From Rhodococcus sp. IEGM 1381 (lineage in GTDB: Bacteria > Actinomycetota > Actinomycetes > Mycobacteriales > Mycobacteriaceae): DNA of 64,000 nt. The position numbers were made by a program, and so were the translations under genes. Every line of letters begins with the position of its first letter. Position 1 is the first letter of the stretch. Positions 38,940 to 48,524 of this stretch are shown one piece after another. The stretch covers positions 1-64,000 of the forward strand of contig NZ_JASHKQ010000017.1 in assembly GCF_030056795.1 (NCBI RefSeq). The letters run 5' to 3'. The notes below the pieces were generated by a model. The model made no database searches, was not told the origin of the DNA, and saw nothing but the letters and a program-made list of their open reading frames with translations.

Positions 38940-41767
38940 CACTCACCCACCGCATCTTCGCTGAGCCGGAACAGCTCCCGCAGTTCCGCGGTGTCCATTT
39001 CGGTCACCCAGCTCTCCCCGGTGCCCACCGCCAGATCTGCCAGGCCCTGTTTCGAGACGAGCATCGAGTCGATTCGCTCCTCCACGGTGCCGACACACAA
39101 CAGTTTGCGTACCTCGACGTTCTTACGCTGCCCGATGCGGAAAGCCCGGTCCGTCGCCTGGTTCTCGACCGCTGGGTTCCACCAACGGTCCAGATGCACA
39201 ACGTGATTGGCGGCTGTGAGATTCAGTCCGGTGCCGCCCGCCTTGAGCGAGAGCATCATGATCGGTGGACCGTCGTCGCTCTGGAACTTATCCACCATCG
39301 CATCGCGCTTGGTCTTGCTCACTCCGCCGTGCAGGAACGGCACTTCGGCTCCGAAACGATCGGCGAAATACGGCGCAACGAGCTCGCCGAACTCCCTGAA
39401 CTGCGTGAACAACAACACCTTTTCGTTGTCGCCCAGAATCGAATCGAGCATGTCCTCGACCAGCCCGATCTTGCCGGACCGGTGCTGACCTTTCTTGAGC
39501 ACCGACGAACCGTCGGACAGAAAATGGGCCGGGTGGTTGCACACCTGCTTGAGACGAGTGAGCGCGGACAGCACCGCGCCCTTGCGTTTCATTCCCTTCG
39601 CATCGGCGATCTGCGCCATCATCTCGTCGACGACCGCCTTGTACAGCGCAGCCTGTTCGGCGGTGAGGTTGGCGCGCACGGTCATCTCGTTCTTCTCGGG
39701 CAGATCCGAGATGACCGTCGGATCGGTTTTGACGCGTCGCAGAATGAACGGCGACGTGATGGCCCGCAGGCGTGAGACGGCGTTCTCGTCGTTCTCGCGC
39801 TCGATGGGTACCGAGAATCGCTTCCGGAAATCGGACGGCCTTCCCAACATTCCCGGATTGGCGAAATCGAGGATGGATCTGAGCTCGTCGAGACGGTTTT
39901 CCACGGGCGTGCCGGTGAGAGCCAACTTGTGTTCCGCCGGGATGGCGAGCGCTGCCTTGGCTTGAACGGTGCCGGCGTTCTTGATGTGTTGCGCCTCGTC
40001 GAGTACCACTCTGCGCCACGTCTGCTCCGAGAGCTGCGCGCGGTCCTTGGCCATCAGCGCATAGGTGGTGACGATCAGGTCGTGCTGGGCGATCTCTCGG
40101 TCGAGCTCGTCGCCCTTCGACCGAGCCGGGCCGTGGTGCACGAGAACCCGAAGTGCAGGCGTGAACTTCGCAGCCTCACGCTGCCAGTTGCCGACCACCG
40201 ACATCGGTGCCACCAGCAGCGTCGGCTTCGCATGTTGTTCGTGGGCAAGGAGTGTGAGCACCTGCAGTGTTTTGCCCAGGCCCATATCGTCGGCGAGCAC
40301 CGCTCCGAGACCGAGCCGACTCATGAACGCGAGCCAGTCGAGTCCTCGCTGCTGGTAGGGCCGGAGCACTGCGTTCACGCCGTCGGGCACGGGGATTTTC
40401 TCCGGCGCCGCTCCGGGCTCGAGCAGCGTGGCCGCCCAGCCGGTGGCACGGATGTCCTGGACCGGAGCCGGCGGTGGATCGGCCAGGGTCATCTCGCGCA
40501 TCAGCGTGCTCAGCGCGGTTCCGTCGCCGTGATGCTCTGCGACGTACTTCGCGGCCCGCGCGAGCTGACCGCCGTCGGCCAACACCCACTGACCACGAAG
40601 CCGAACGAGATCACCCTTCGAGACGGCGAGCCTGTTCATTTCCGCCTCGGTGAGCACCATGTCGCCCAGTTGGAGCTGCCAGTCGTAGGACACCAACTCG
40701 TCCATACCGACCGCGCGATCAGCAGCAGCTTTGGTCACCGCCGGTGACTCGACGCGCAACCTCATCGACGGGTCCAACCGGGTCCATGCACGCGGAAGCA
40801 ACACCGTCGTGCCGGTGGCCTGCAGCGCCGTCGCACCGTGTTCGACCAGATCGATGACGACCGAGGTGGGGAGCAACAGATCCAGGGTGCCTTCCTGCGA
40901 AGGCAGATCACGCAGCCTCGGGTACGCGGCAACTGCGTCGCCGAGTTTGCGCACGGCGATCGACAGCAACGTGGCATCGACCTTGCGGCTCATCGGCACC
41001 GGACGCGGCGCTTCGCCGTCCGCCCGCAAACACACCTGCAAGGTCCAGAACGACTCCGCCGACTCGTCGGTGCCGGCGTCGGCCTCGTCGTCATCGGGTT
41101 CGAGCAGACGCAACACCAGGGACGGTTCGTCGACGGTGAGGCTTGCCCGCCACTTCTCCAACATGGTCGAAATCTGTTGCGTGCCATCGCTGTACGGGTC
41201 GTCTCGAACCAGAGCGGACAGTAGCGGATGTTCCGAGTCGGGTCTGCCCAGAAGCGATCTGACGATCGGATCGGTGAGCTCGTCGACCATGTCGTCCAGG
41301 ATTTTCCTGGGTCGCTCGTTCGCTCGCTGCACCGACGGCATCGACACGGCGAGTTCGCTGAGCCAGGCTCGCTGACGCTCACCGCCGACCAGACGCCACC
41401 GTGGCCACCACTGCCCGTCGATCAATTTCAGCGCAGGAACGACCCGCCCACCGCGAACCCAGCGTTCGATTCCACGGGTGACGTGCGCCAGAAAACGAAG
41501 GTCGCCGGAGATCAGCGCATGCTCGGATGGTGTTCGCAGCAGTAGGTCTGCCGCATCGTGCGGCGCGAGCGCGACGGCCGGAATCTGTACCGGGGCCCGG
41601 GCGGTCGCGCCGGGTCCGGCTGTCGGAAACGACACCGCAGCACGGTGCCGAAACGTTCTGGTGAGCACCTGCGCATGGGCCGCAGGCAGATCGGGTTCGT
41701 CGCCGGTGGTGATCTCGTCGTCCCACAGCATCAGCCCGGCACCGGGGGACCACAGACCGTGCAACAT
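38939..41767 (-). CDS. SNF2-family DEAD/DEAH helicase
   Basis: 942 residues from ATG 41767, which has GGATGGA upstream; the earlier in-frame TTG 41779 is weaker. The N-terminal about 450 residues hold a SNF2_assoc/DUF3670-type region. The ATPase core follows: LADDMGLGKTLQVLTLLAHE (Walker A), LDEAQHIKN (DEAQ box), TGTPVENRLDEL, and helicase C with LSLKAGGTGLNLTAA and DRAFRIGQRKNV. Double-stranded DNA translocase; no nuclease or bromodomain is seen. Forms a unit with the SWIM gene. The 103-base gap to the next gene holds divergent promoters. Confidence 0.93.
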   Translation of the reverse strand: MLHGLWSPGAGLMLWDDEITTGDEPDLPAAHAQVLTRTFRHRAAVSFPTAGPGATARAPVQIPAVALAPHDAADLLLRTPSEHALISGDLRFLAHVTRGIERWVRGGRVVPALKLIDGQWWPRWRLVGGERQRAWLSELAVSMPSVQRANERPRKILDDMVDELTDPIVRSLLGRPDSEHPLLSALVRDDPYSDGTQQISTMLEKWRASLTVDEPSLVLRLLEPDDDEADAGTDESAESFWTLQVCLRADGEAPRPVPMSRKVDATLLSIAVRKLGDAVAAYPRLRDLPSQEGTLDLLLPTSVVIDLVEHGATALQATGTTVLLPRAWTRLDPSMRLRVESPAVTKAAADRAVGMDELVSYDWQLQLGDMVLTEAEMNRLAVSKGDLVRLRGQWVLADGGQLARAAKYVAEHHGDGTALSTLMREMTLADPPPAPVQDIRATGWAATLLEPGAAPEKIPVPDGVNAVLRPYQQRGLDWLAFMSRLGLGAVLADDMGLGKTLQVLTLLAHEQHAKPTLLVAPMSVVGNWQREAAKFTPALRVLVHHGPARSKGDELDREIAQHDLIVTTYALMAKDRAQLSEQTWRRVVLDEAQHIKNAGTVQAKAALAIPAEHKLALTGTPVENRLDELRSILDFANPGMLGRPSDFRKRFSVPIERENDENAVSRLRAITSPFILRRVKTDPTVISDLPEKNEMTVRANLTAEQAALYKAVVDEMMAQIADAKGMKRKGAVLSALTRLKQVCNHPAHFLSDGSSVLKKGQHRSGKIGLVEDMLDSILGDNEKVLLFTQFREFGELVAPYFADRFGAEVPFLHGGVSKTKRDAMVDKFQSDDGPPIMMLSLKAGGTGLNLTAANHVVHLDRWWNPAVENQATDRAFRIGQRKNVEVRKLLCVGTVEERIDSMLVSKQGLADLAVGTGESWVTEMDTAELRELFRLSEDAVGE

Positions 41768-41870
41768 CGGTCCATCCAATCAGGACGCACCGACTTCTCC
41801 TCGGTGAGGCGGTCCGACGAGGCTGCTCGGCACGGTGCCGATCGGTTCGCTGATAAGGCACAGTGGTCAC

Positions 41871-42776
41871 ATGATCGCGTACGGCTTCAGCGAATACGGC
41901 GGACCCGAAACCGAGTCCCTCCTCGAGTTACGCGTTGCCGAGCCCGGACCGGGGCAGATACTCGTCGCGGTGCGCGCCGCCGGGGTGAATCCCGCGGATT
42001 GGAAGGTGCGGAAGGGCACCCGCAAAGACACGGTGCAGATCACCCTGCCGGCAGTGCTCGGGCGGGAAGCGTCGGGCACCGTCGTCGATGTCGGCACCGG
42101 TGTGACCGATTTTTCGGTGGGCGATCACGTATTCGGGGCAACCGCGTCGGGACACGGAGGCTACGCGCAGTACACCGTGTTCAACGCGTCGAGCACCGCC
42201 CACAAGCCCGAGGCGGTCTCCTGGGCCGCGGCGGCCACTCTGCCGGTGGCTGCGGGAACCGCGTACGACGCGCTGCGCCAATTGGCTACGAGTGCCGGCG
42301 ACACCGTTCTCGTGCTCGGCGCGGGTGGCGGTGTGGGTTCGGCCGTACTGCAACTTGCTCGGGCGGACGGTATCGCCATTGTGGCAGTGGCAAGCGCGGG
42401 CAAACGGGAGTGGATCGAGAGCCTAGGTGCCCGATTCTTCGAATCCAGCAGTGAGATCTCCGCCGCGGTCACCCGGCCGGTGGACGCCATCGTCGATCTC
42501 GTCGGCGGAGAGACGTTGCGTGCGGCGGCGACTGCGGTCGGGTCGGGGACACCGATCGTGAGCGTCGCAGATCCGGTCCTGGCGTCCGAATGGGGTGGTT
42601 CGGGAGTCGATCGCGATCGCACGACCGCTGCGTTCGCACGGTTGGCAAACCTGACCGCGTCGGGCGTGCTGAACCCGCGTGTCGACCATGTGTTCCCGCT
42701 CGAGCGCGCGGGTGAGGCCCTCGCCCTGGTCGAGAACGGGCACGTGGCCGGCAAGGTTGTCGTCGAAGTTCGCTGA
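41871..42776 (+). CDS. zinc-type alcohol dehydrogenase / quinone oxidoreductase family protein
   Basis: 301 residues from ATG 41871. Medium-chain reductase fold: GroES-like N-terminus (VRAAGVNPADWKVRKG, LGREASGTVVDVG) and Rossmann motif VLVLGAGGGVGSAVLQLA. The structural and catalytic zinc ligands of alcohol dehydrogenases are absent, so an NADPH:quinone or enone reductase is more likely. Substrate unknown. Confidence 0.88.
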   Translation: MIAYGFSEYGGPETESLLELRVAEPGPGQILVAVRAAGVNPADWKVRKGTRKDTVQITLPAVLGREASGTVVDVGTGVTDFSVGDHVFGATASGHGGYAQYTVFNASSTAHKPEAVSWAAAATLPVAAGTAYDALRQLATSAGDTVLVLGAGGGVGSAVLQLARADGIAIVAVASAGKREWIESLGARFFESSSEISAAVTRPVDAIVDLVGGETLRAAATAVGSGTPIVSVADPVLASEWGGSGVDRDRTTAAFARLANLTASGVLNPRVDHVFPLERAGEALALVENGHVAGKVVVEVR

Positions 42777-42871
42777 ATGCGGCCTGACAGCCGGATTCAG
42801 CAGTGTGTCGGTATCGACCGACATACTGCTCCCGCGAGGGCCGACGGTGGACGATCGATGATGGGGCGCGT

Positions 42872-43594
42872 GTGAGAAAACTGTGGGTAGCGGCGGCGCT
42901 GGCGATCGCTGCGGTGGTGATGGCGGCGTTCGGATCGTGCGACCGATCCGTGATCCCCGGTTTCTCCCCTGCCGCGCCTGCACCTGGCAGCCCCACCCGG
43001 GTGCAGCTCGAGCAATTGCTGGACCAGGTTCGAGTGGTCGCCGCCCGGCCCGACGCCCTGGGGTACGAGCGCGGATGCAAAAGCGGCGAAGGCTGCGTGT
43101 TCGGACCCGCCTGGACTGACGATTACGACGGGCCGGGCGGCCACGACGGTTGCGGAACTCGCGACAACGTATTGGCGCTGTCGATGACGGAGATAGAGTT
43201 CCGCGCGGGCACCCGTGACTGCGTGGTCTTGTCGGGTTGGCTCGCAGACCCGTACTCCGGTGAGCGGTTGCAGTTCACCAAGTCCGACGGAAGCGCGGTC
43301 CAGATCGATCACGTTTACCCCCTCTCCGCAGCATGGGACATGGGCGCGCACGGGTGGCCGCCGGACAAGCGCGTTCTTTTTGCGAATGATGTCTCGTTCG
43401 AGTTGCTGGCTGTCAACGGGCCCGACAATCAGTCGAAAAGCGATAAGACACCGTCGGATTGGATGCCGCCGAATGCGGCCTACCACTGCTTCTACGCGGG
43501 CAAGTATCTTTCCGTTGCCGCCCAGTACGAACTACCGATCACCGAGGCCGATCGTGACGTTCTCCAATCGGTTGCAACAACGTGCGCGGCGTAG
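42872..43594 (+). CDS. exported HNH endonuclease family protein (probable lipoprotein)
   Basis: 240 residues from GTG 42872. Residues 1-22 form a signal peptide ending in a lipobox-like FGSC (Cys23). The domain has GYERGCKSGEGCVFGPAWTD, CGTRDNVLALS, the HNH-like IDHVYPLSAAWDMGAHGW and NDVSFELLAVNGPDNQSKSD, with KTPSDWMPP. This is the exported DUF1524/GmrSD-C-type nuclease family. Four Cys residues suggest disulfides outside the cell. A role in nutrient DNA use or competition is inference. Confidence 0.85.
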   Translation: MRKLWVAAALAIAAVVMAAFGSCDRSVIPGFSPAAPAPGSPTRVQLEQLLDQVRVVAARPDALGYERGCKSGEGCVFGPAWTDDYDGPGGHDGCGTRDNVLALSMTEIEFRAGTRDCVVLSGWLADPYSGERLQFTKSDGSAVQIDHVYPLSAAWDMGAHGWPPDKRVLFANDVSFELLAVNGPDNQSKSDKTPSDWMPPNAAYHCFYAGKYLSVAAQYELPITEADRDVLQSVATTCAA

Positions 43595-43604
43595 GGTGAT
43601 ACCA

Positions 43605-44432
43605 ATGTCAACTGCACCGTCGCGGAGCTTTCTCAACCGTGAGACCCAGCTCTGCATGTCTCTGTCCGGCCGACCGAGCAACTTCGGAACTCGTTTCCAC
43701 AACTATCTGTACGACGAGTTGGGCCTGAACTTCGTCTACAAGGCATTCACCACCACCGATCTTGCCGCCGCCGTGGGAGGCGTTCGTGCGCTGGGTATTC
43801 GAGGCTGCGCCGTCTCCATGCCGTTCAAGGAAGACGTCATCGACCTGGTCGACGTGATGCACGAGTCGGCGAGCGCCATCGAATCCGTCAACACCATCGT
43901 CAACGAGGGCGGCGTTCTGCACGCCTACAACACGGACTATCAGGCCGTAGCAAACCTGCTGGCGACCCATTCCGTGTCGCCCGATTTCTCGGTGGCCGTC
44001 ACCGGCAGCGGCGGCATGGCGAAGGCTGTCGTTGCAGCACTGCGGGATTCGGGCTTCAGCCGCGGTACCGTCGTCGCCCGTAACGCGAGCACCGGCCCGG
44101 CCCTTGCCGAGAACTACGGCTACGAATGGTCTGCCGAGACAGTGGCGGCGGACCTGCTGGTGAACGTCACCCCGGTCGGGATGGCCGGGGGACCCGATGC
44201 CGAGTCCACTCCGTTCACGGACGAACAGATCGGTGCGGCGCAGTCCGTCGTCGACGTCGTCGCCATGCCGTCGGAGACACCGCTGATCGTGGCAGCTCGA
44301 GCGGCGAACAAGCCCGTGATCACCGGGGCCGAGGTCATCGCCCTGCAAGCGGCGGAGCAGTTCGTTCTCTACACCGGGGTTCGGCCGTCGGACGAGCAGA
44401 TCGCCCGCGCATCGGAGTTCGCCCGCAGTTGA
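43605..44432 (+). CDS. shikimate dehydrogenase family protein
   Basis: 275 residues from ATG 43605. Catalytic Lys in SMPFKEDV and Asn/Asp in YNTDYQAV match the AroE active site; the NAD(P) motif is VTGSGGMAKAVVAAL and the C-terminal GAEVIALQAAEQFVLYTG is typical. It lies outside any aromatic-amino-acid cluster, so it may be a paralogue (quinate/shikimate-type) rather than the main AroE. TAGGGT ends seven bases upstream and overlaps the stop of the HNH gene: probably leaderless. Confidence 0.85.
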   Translation: MSTAPSRSFLNRETQLCMSLSGRPSNFGTRFHNYLYDELGLNFVYKAFTTTDLAAAVGGVRALGIRGCAVSMPFKEDVIDLVDVMHESASAIESVNTIVNEGGVLHAYNTDYQAVANLLATHSVSPDFSVAVTGSGGMAKAVVAALRDSGFSRGTVVARNASTGPALAENYGYEWSAETVAADLLVNVTPVGMAGGPDAESTPFTDEQIGAAQSVVDVVAMPSETPLIVAARAANKPVITGAEVIALQAAEQFVLYTGVRPSDEQIARASEFARS

Positions 44433-44433
44433 T

Positions 44434-45222
44434 TCACAAGTGTTGCCACCGAGGCTTGTTCGCGTAGGCGTATCGGTAGTACTCCGCGAGAGCCAGGGAC
44501 GACGCCGCAGCGTCGTCCAGCAGCACGCTCACGTGCGGGTGCCATTGAATCACCGACGCCGGGCAGTGTGCCGACAACGGTCCCTCGACAGCCGCAGCCA
44601 CCGCTTCTGCCTTCGACTCGCCCGTCGCGATCAAGACGAGGTGACGCGCTTCGTCGATGGTGCCGAGGCCCTGCGTCAGTACGTGATGTGGCACAGCATC
44701 GGGCGAGTCGAAGAAGCGGGCATTGTCGGTACGGGTCTGTTCGGTCAGAGTCTTCACCCGGGTCCTGGACCGCAACGAGGACCCGGGCTCGTTGAAGCCG
44801 ATGTGGCCGTCCGTCCCGATTCCCAGGATCTGAACATCGATGCCGCCCGCTTCCGCAATCGCCGCGTCGTACCGCTGCGCCTCCGCTGCGATGTCGTGCG
44901 CTTCGCCGTCGGGCGAGAACACCGCGGCGTCCTCGAGATCGACGTGATCCACGAAGTTCTCGCGAATGAACGAAAAGTACGACTGCTCCGCACTTCTCGC
45001 GAGACCGATGTACTCGTCGAGCAGAAAAGCTCGACAGTGCGAGAAAGACAGCCCCTCGTCGCGATGACGTCTCGCCAATTCGCGATAGGTGCCCACCGGC
45101 GTGGATCCGGTCGCCAAACCAAGTACGGGGGTGGATTTTTGTGTTGTCCGAACTGTGCGCTCGACGATGTCCGCGGCCGTTCGATCCACCGCGTCGACCC
45201 CGTCGAGGATCACGATCTCCAT
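44434..45222 (-). CDS. nagB: glucosamine-6-phosphate deaminase
   Basis: 262 residues. Isomerises and deaminates glucosamine-6-phosphate to fructose-6-phosphate. Motifs GLATGSTPVGTYREL and the active-site IGTDGHIGFNEPGSS are intact. ATG 45222 directly abuts the nagA stop. Its 3' end faces the shikimate-dehydrogenase-like gene with one base between stops. Confidence 0.95.
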   Translation of the reverse strand: MEIVILDGVDAVDRTAADIVERTVRTTQKSTPVLGLATGSTPVGTYRELARRHRDEGLSFSHCRAFLLDEYIGLARSAEQSYFSFIRENFVDHVDLEDAAVFSPDGEAHDIAAEAQRYDAAIAEAGGIDVQILGIGTDGHIGFNEPGSSLRSRTRVKTLTEQTRTDNARFFDSPDAVPHHVLTQGLGTIDEARHLVLIATGESKAEAVAAAVEGPLSAHCPASVIQWHPHVSVLLDDAAASSLALAEYYRYAYANKPRWQHL

Positions 45223-46407
45223 CTAGCTGTCCTCCTGTATCGCGATTCCGCCCCTGATGACCTGCACCGGCTCGAATGTCGCGTCGACCACCAGCACGTC
45301 GGCTCGCATTCCCTGCTGTAGACGGCCGATATCCGAACCCAGACCGATCGTCGTCGCCGGTGTCGACGACCCCGCCCGCACTGCCTCGACCAACGGCACA
45401 CCGGCGTCCTGCACGGCCCGGCGCACCAAGTCCAACACCGTCGCGGTGCCACCCGCGATCGGTGCTGTCTCGGGATCGGTGTCACGAGACAATCGCGCGA
45501 CCGAGTGATGGACGGTCACGTCCAGTGGCCCGAGTCGATACCGGCCATCGGACATACCGGCGGCGGCCATCGCGTCGGACACCAACGCGATCTGCGCACC
45601 ACCGACGAGATCGAACACCGCGCGTACCGTCTCGTCAGCGAGATGCACTCCGTCCCCGATCAATTCGAGCACCATGCCTCCGCGCGCAGCGGATGCCAAG
45701 CATTCGCTCACCGGCCCCGGTGCTCGGTGGTGCCAGGTCGGCATTCCGTTGAACAGGTGCGTGGCCGTGATCGGCCCGTTCCCCAGCGTGTCGATACCCC
45801 TGCGGGTGGTGAGAGCGTCGGCGTCCGTGTGCCCGATGCTCGGCACGATGCCGTTCTCTCTCAGCATCTCCGCAACCGCCGCGAACCCGTCGACCTCGGG
45901 TGCGAGAGTCATCGATCGGACCGCTCCCCTGCCCGCGCCGATGATGTCCGCCAGCAGACCCGGATCACCGCCGCGGAGCGAGCCGGGATCCTGTGCGCCG
46001 CAACGGGCGACCGACAGAAACGGACCCTCGATGTGCACCCCGGCGATGTCACCGGACTCGTACAGAGCGGCCAGCAGCGACGTCTGGCCGATCAGTCGTT
46101 CGGGCGGCGCCGACACCAGAGAGGCAAGCATCGTCGTAGTGCCGCGGGATCGGTGATGCCGCACCGCCGTCATGAGATCGGCGGCGGCGGAATCGGGGAA
46201 CGACGCCCCCGCACCGCCGTGGCAATGCACATCGACCAGTCCTGGGAGAATTGTCGAATCGGATTGCGGTACAGCGTCACCGGTCCAGAGTCGAGTCGGT
46301 CCGACCCACGAGATGCGTTCTCCCGTCAGTGCAACCACGCCGTCCTCGATGACCTCCTCACTCGTGACGACCCGACCTCGCAGCGTCGTCTCGGTGGAAT
46401 CGGTCAT
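45223..46407 (-). CDS. nagA: N-acetylglucosamine-6-phosphate deacetylase
   Basis: 394 residues. Amidohydrolase fold with LVDVHCHGG, HIEGPFLS, GHTDAD, THLFNGM and LVSDAMAAAGMSDG providing the metal and substrate residues. Produces glucosamine-6-phosphate for NagB. ATG 46407 overlaps the EIIC stop by four bases. Confidence 0.95.
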   Translation of the reverse strand: MTDSTETTLRGRVVTSEEVIEDGVVALTGERISWVGPTRLWTGDAVPQSDSTILPGLVDVHCHGGAGASFPDSAAADLMTAVRHHRSRGTTTMLASLVSAPPERLIGQTSLLAALYESGDIAGVHIEGPFLSVARCGAQDPGSLRGGDPGLLADIIGAGRGAVRSMTLAPEVDGFAAVAEMLRENGIVPSIGHTDADALTTRRGIDTLGNGPITATHLFNGMPTWHHRAPGPVSECLASAARGGMVLELIGDGVHLADETVRAVFDLVGGAQIALVSDAMAAAGMSDGRYRLGPLDVTVHHSVARLSRDTDPETAPIAGGTATVLDLVRRAVQDAGVPLVEAVRAGSSTPATTIGLGSDIGRLQQGMRADVLVVDATFEPVQVIRGGIAIQEDS

Positions 46408-47651
46408 GCCTGGGTCGGTTCGGCAACCACATCGTCCTCACGGCCGGGGGTACGCAGGTTCCACTTCTTGATGACGAAGCTGAACAGGAAGTAGTAGATC
46501 ACCGCATACACGAGACCGATGGGGATCAGCAGCCATGCCTTGGTGGCGATTCCGTAGTTCAGCAGGTAGTCGATCCCACCGGCGGAGAAGAAGAATCCGT
46601 CGTGTATTCCGAGGGCATTGGTCAGCGCCATCGAGGTTCCGGTCAGGACTGCGTGAATGATGTAGAGCGGCCAGGCGACGAACATGAACGAGTACTCGAG
46701 CGGCTCGGTGATCCCGGTGACGAAGGCAGTCAGGCCGGTGGACAACATGATTCCACCGACGATCTTCTTCTGCGACGGCTTGGCATTGCGGTAGATCGCG
46801 AATGCCGCAGCGGGCAGTGCGAACATCATGATCGGGAAGAATCCGGTCATGAACACTCCAGCGGAGGGGTCGCCTGCAAAGAATCGGTTGAGGTCGCCGC
46901 GCACCAGCTGGCCGCTCGCATCCTGGTAGTCGCCGACGAGGAACCAGACCACGGAATTCAAAATGTGGTGCAGTCCGGTCGGAATCAGCATGCGGTTTGC
47001 GAAACCGTAGATGCCGCTGCCCACCACGCTGTGGTCGGCAACGGTGTTGCCGACCCAGTTGAGCGCACTGTAGAAAAGCGGGTAGACGAACGACATGACA
47101 ACGGCAACAACAAGACCGGTGATCGCTGTCAGGATCGGCACAAGCCGGCGGCCGCTGAAGAAGCCGAGATAATCGGGCAACTTCTGACGATAGAACCGCT
47201 GCCAGAGGATTGCCGAGAGCAGACCGATGACGATGCCCGCGAGAACGCCGTAGTCGATCACCGCCGGGTCACCGTTGGCATCGACCTTGCCGTCGAGCAC
47301 CACCGGCGACATTGCCGTGAAGACACCGTTCATCACCATGTATCCGACGACCGCAGCGAGCGCTGTCGAGCCGTCCGACTTTTTGGCCCAGCCGATGGCA
47401 ATACCGACAGCGAAGATGAGGGGAAGCCAGGTGAATACAGCCTGACCGGCGGCCGAGATGACGGCGGCGGCGGTCTCCAGCGCGCTGAATCTGCCCAGCA
47501 AGTCGTCTTGGCCGAGCCGCAGCAAGATTCCTGCAGCGGGCAGAACGGCGATGGGAAGCATGAGACTGCGGCCGAACCGTTGTAGCCCGGCCAATGAACG
47601 GGAGTCCTTCTTCGGCTCGGTATCGACCGAGTCCGTGTTCTTCGGGGTCAT
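46404..47651 (-). CDS. PTS N-acetylglucosamine/glucose-family permease, EIIC domain
   Basis: 415 residues, about ten membrane helices. LPIAVLPAAGILLRLG, GFANRMLIPTGLHHILNSVVWF and the EIIC signature TGITEPLEYSFMFVAWPLYIIHA identify the Glc/GlcNAc class. It lacks fused EIIB or EIIA, which are encoded divergently. GlcNAc specificity is inferred from nagA and nagB downstream. ATG 47651 follows GAGAAGG. Confidence 0.92.
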   Translation of the reverse strand: MTPKNTDSVDTEPKKDSRSLAGLQRFGRSLMLPIAVLPAAGILLRLGQDDLLGRFSALETAAAVISAAGQAVFTWLPLIFAVGIAIGWAKKSDGSTALAAVVGYMVMNGVFTAMSPVVLDGKVDANGDPAVIDYGVLAGIVIGLLSAILWQRFYRQKLPDYLGFFSGRRLVPILTAITGLVVAVVMSFVYPLFYSALNWVGNTVADHSVVGSGIYGFANRMLIPTGLHHILNSVVWFLVGDYQDASGQLVRGDLNRFFAGDPSAGVFMTGFFPIMMFALPAAAFAIYRNAKPSQKKIVGGIMLSTGLTAFVTGITEPLEYSFMFVAWPLYIIHAVLTGTSMALTNALGIHDGFFFSAGGIDYLLNYGIATKAWLLIPIGLVYAVIYYFLFSFVIKKWNLRTPGREDDVVAEPTQA

Positions 47652-47670
47652 GGCGACCTTCTCTTCGAGG

Positions 47671-47755
47671 CTGGTCCGTCAAGGGTGGATTTTGCTGTTG
47701 TGACCGGATGCCATCAGGGGTACTGTCCGGTCATTACCAGTTGTAGTTTGACCAG
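47671..47755. promoter_or_regulatory. divergent PTS regulatory region with CTGGTC half-sites
   Basis: Between the EIIC and EIIB starts, CTGGTC occurs at 47671-47676 and as GACCAG at 47750-47755; ACCAG repeats directly at 47736 and 47751 (15 bases apart). The half-site TGGTC is shared with the sequence upstream of the nearby GntR gene and with the known DasR/NagR operator core. Control of both sides by that GntR protein is inferred. Confidence 0.4.
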
Positions 47756-47830
47756 GTGGCAAGCTCGTGTCAACCCAGACTTGTGATCCAACCGACAGGA
47801 TTGCAGTCGAGAAGAGAGTAGGAACAGAAC

Positions 47831-48061
47831 ATGTCCAAGGCGGACGCGATCGTGAAAGGCCTCGGCGGTGCCGACAACATCGTCGAGATCGAAGCCTGCA
47901 TCACTCGGCTTCGTACCGAAGTGAAGGACGGCTCGTTGGTCGACGAGGCTGCACTCAAGGCGGCCGGTGCCCACGGGGTGTTCCACAAGGGCACTGCCGT
48001 TCAGGTCATCGTCGGCCCCGAAGCGGATACGCTCGCAGACGATATCGACGACATTCTGTGA
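47831..48061 (+). CDS. PTS EIIB component (Glc/GlcNAc class)
   Basis: 76 residues. The phosphorylation site is Cys23 in IEACITRLR. A free-standing EIIB is typical of actinobacterial GlcNAc systems (PtsB of Streptomyces). AGGA precedes ATG 47831. The stop overlaps the EIIA start as GTGA. Confidence 0.93.
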   Translation: MSKADAIVKGLGGADNIVEIEACITRLRTEVKDGSLVDEAALKAAGAHGVFHKGTAVQVIVGPEADTLADDIDDIL

Positions 48062-48522
48062 ACAACGGCAACCTGATCCTCAGCCCCGTTGCCGGTCGGG
48101 TGATCTCGCTTGCCGAGGCGCCCGATCCGGTGTTCTCCGCGCAGATGGTGGGTTCCGGTGTCGCACTGCGGCCGGCCGCGAGCGACGGTCCCGTCGAGGT
48201 TCGTTCTCCGGTCGCGGGCAAGATCCTCAAGCTTCATCCGCACGCGTTCGTCGTCTTCACCGACGACAAGGCGGGCGTCCTGGTGCACATCGGTATCGAC
48301 ACAGTGAAGATGAGAGGTGAAGGCTTCGATCTCGTTGCGGCCGAGGGAGATCGAGTGCAGGCAGGCGATCTCGTCGTCACCTACGACCCTGCCGCGATCG
48401 CAGCAGCGGGTTACTCCGATGTCGTGCCCGTCGTCCTGATGGATTCGAAACCGGATTCGATCACGAGCGCATACATCGGCACCGAGGTGGCAACGGGTGA
48501 TCCCCTGTTCGAGCTGCCCTGA
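48058..48522 (+). CDS. PTS EIIA component (glucose family, Crr-like)
   Basis: 154 residues from GTG 48058. His62 (LHPHAFVVF) and His77 (GVLVHIGIDTV) are 15 residues apart, as His75 and His90 are in E. coli EIIA-Glc; His77 is the phosphorylated one. Passes phosphate from HPr to the divergent-operon EIIB. HPr and enzyme I are not in the window. Confidence 0.93.
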   Translation: MNNGNLILSPVAGRVISLAEAPDPVFSAQMVGSGVALRPAASDGPVEVRSPVAGKILKLHPHAFVVFTDDKAGVLVHIGIDTVKMRGEGFDLVAAEGDRVQAGDLVVTYDPAAIAAAGYSDVVPVVLMDSKPDSITSAYIGTEVATGDPLFELP

Positions 48523-48524
48523 TC

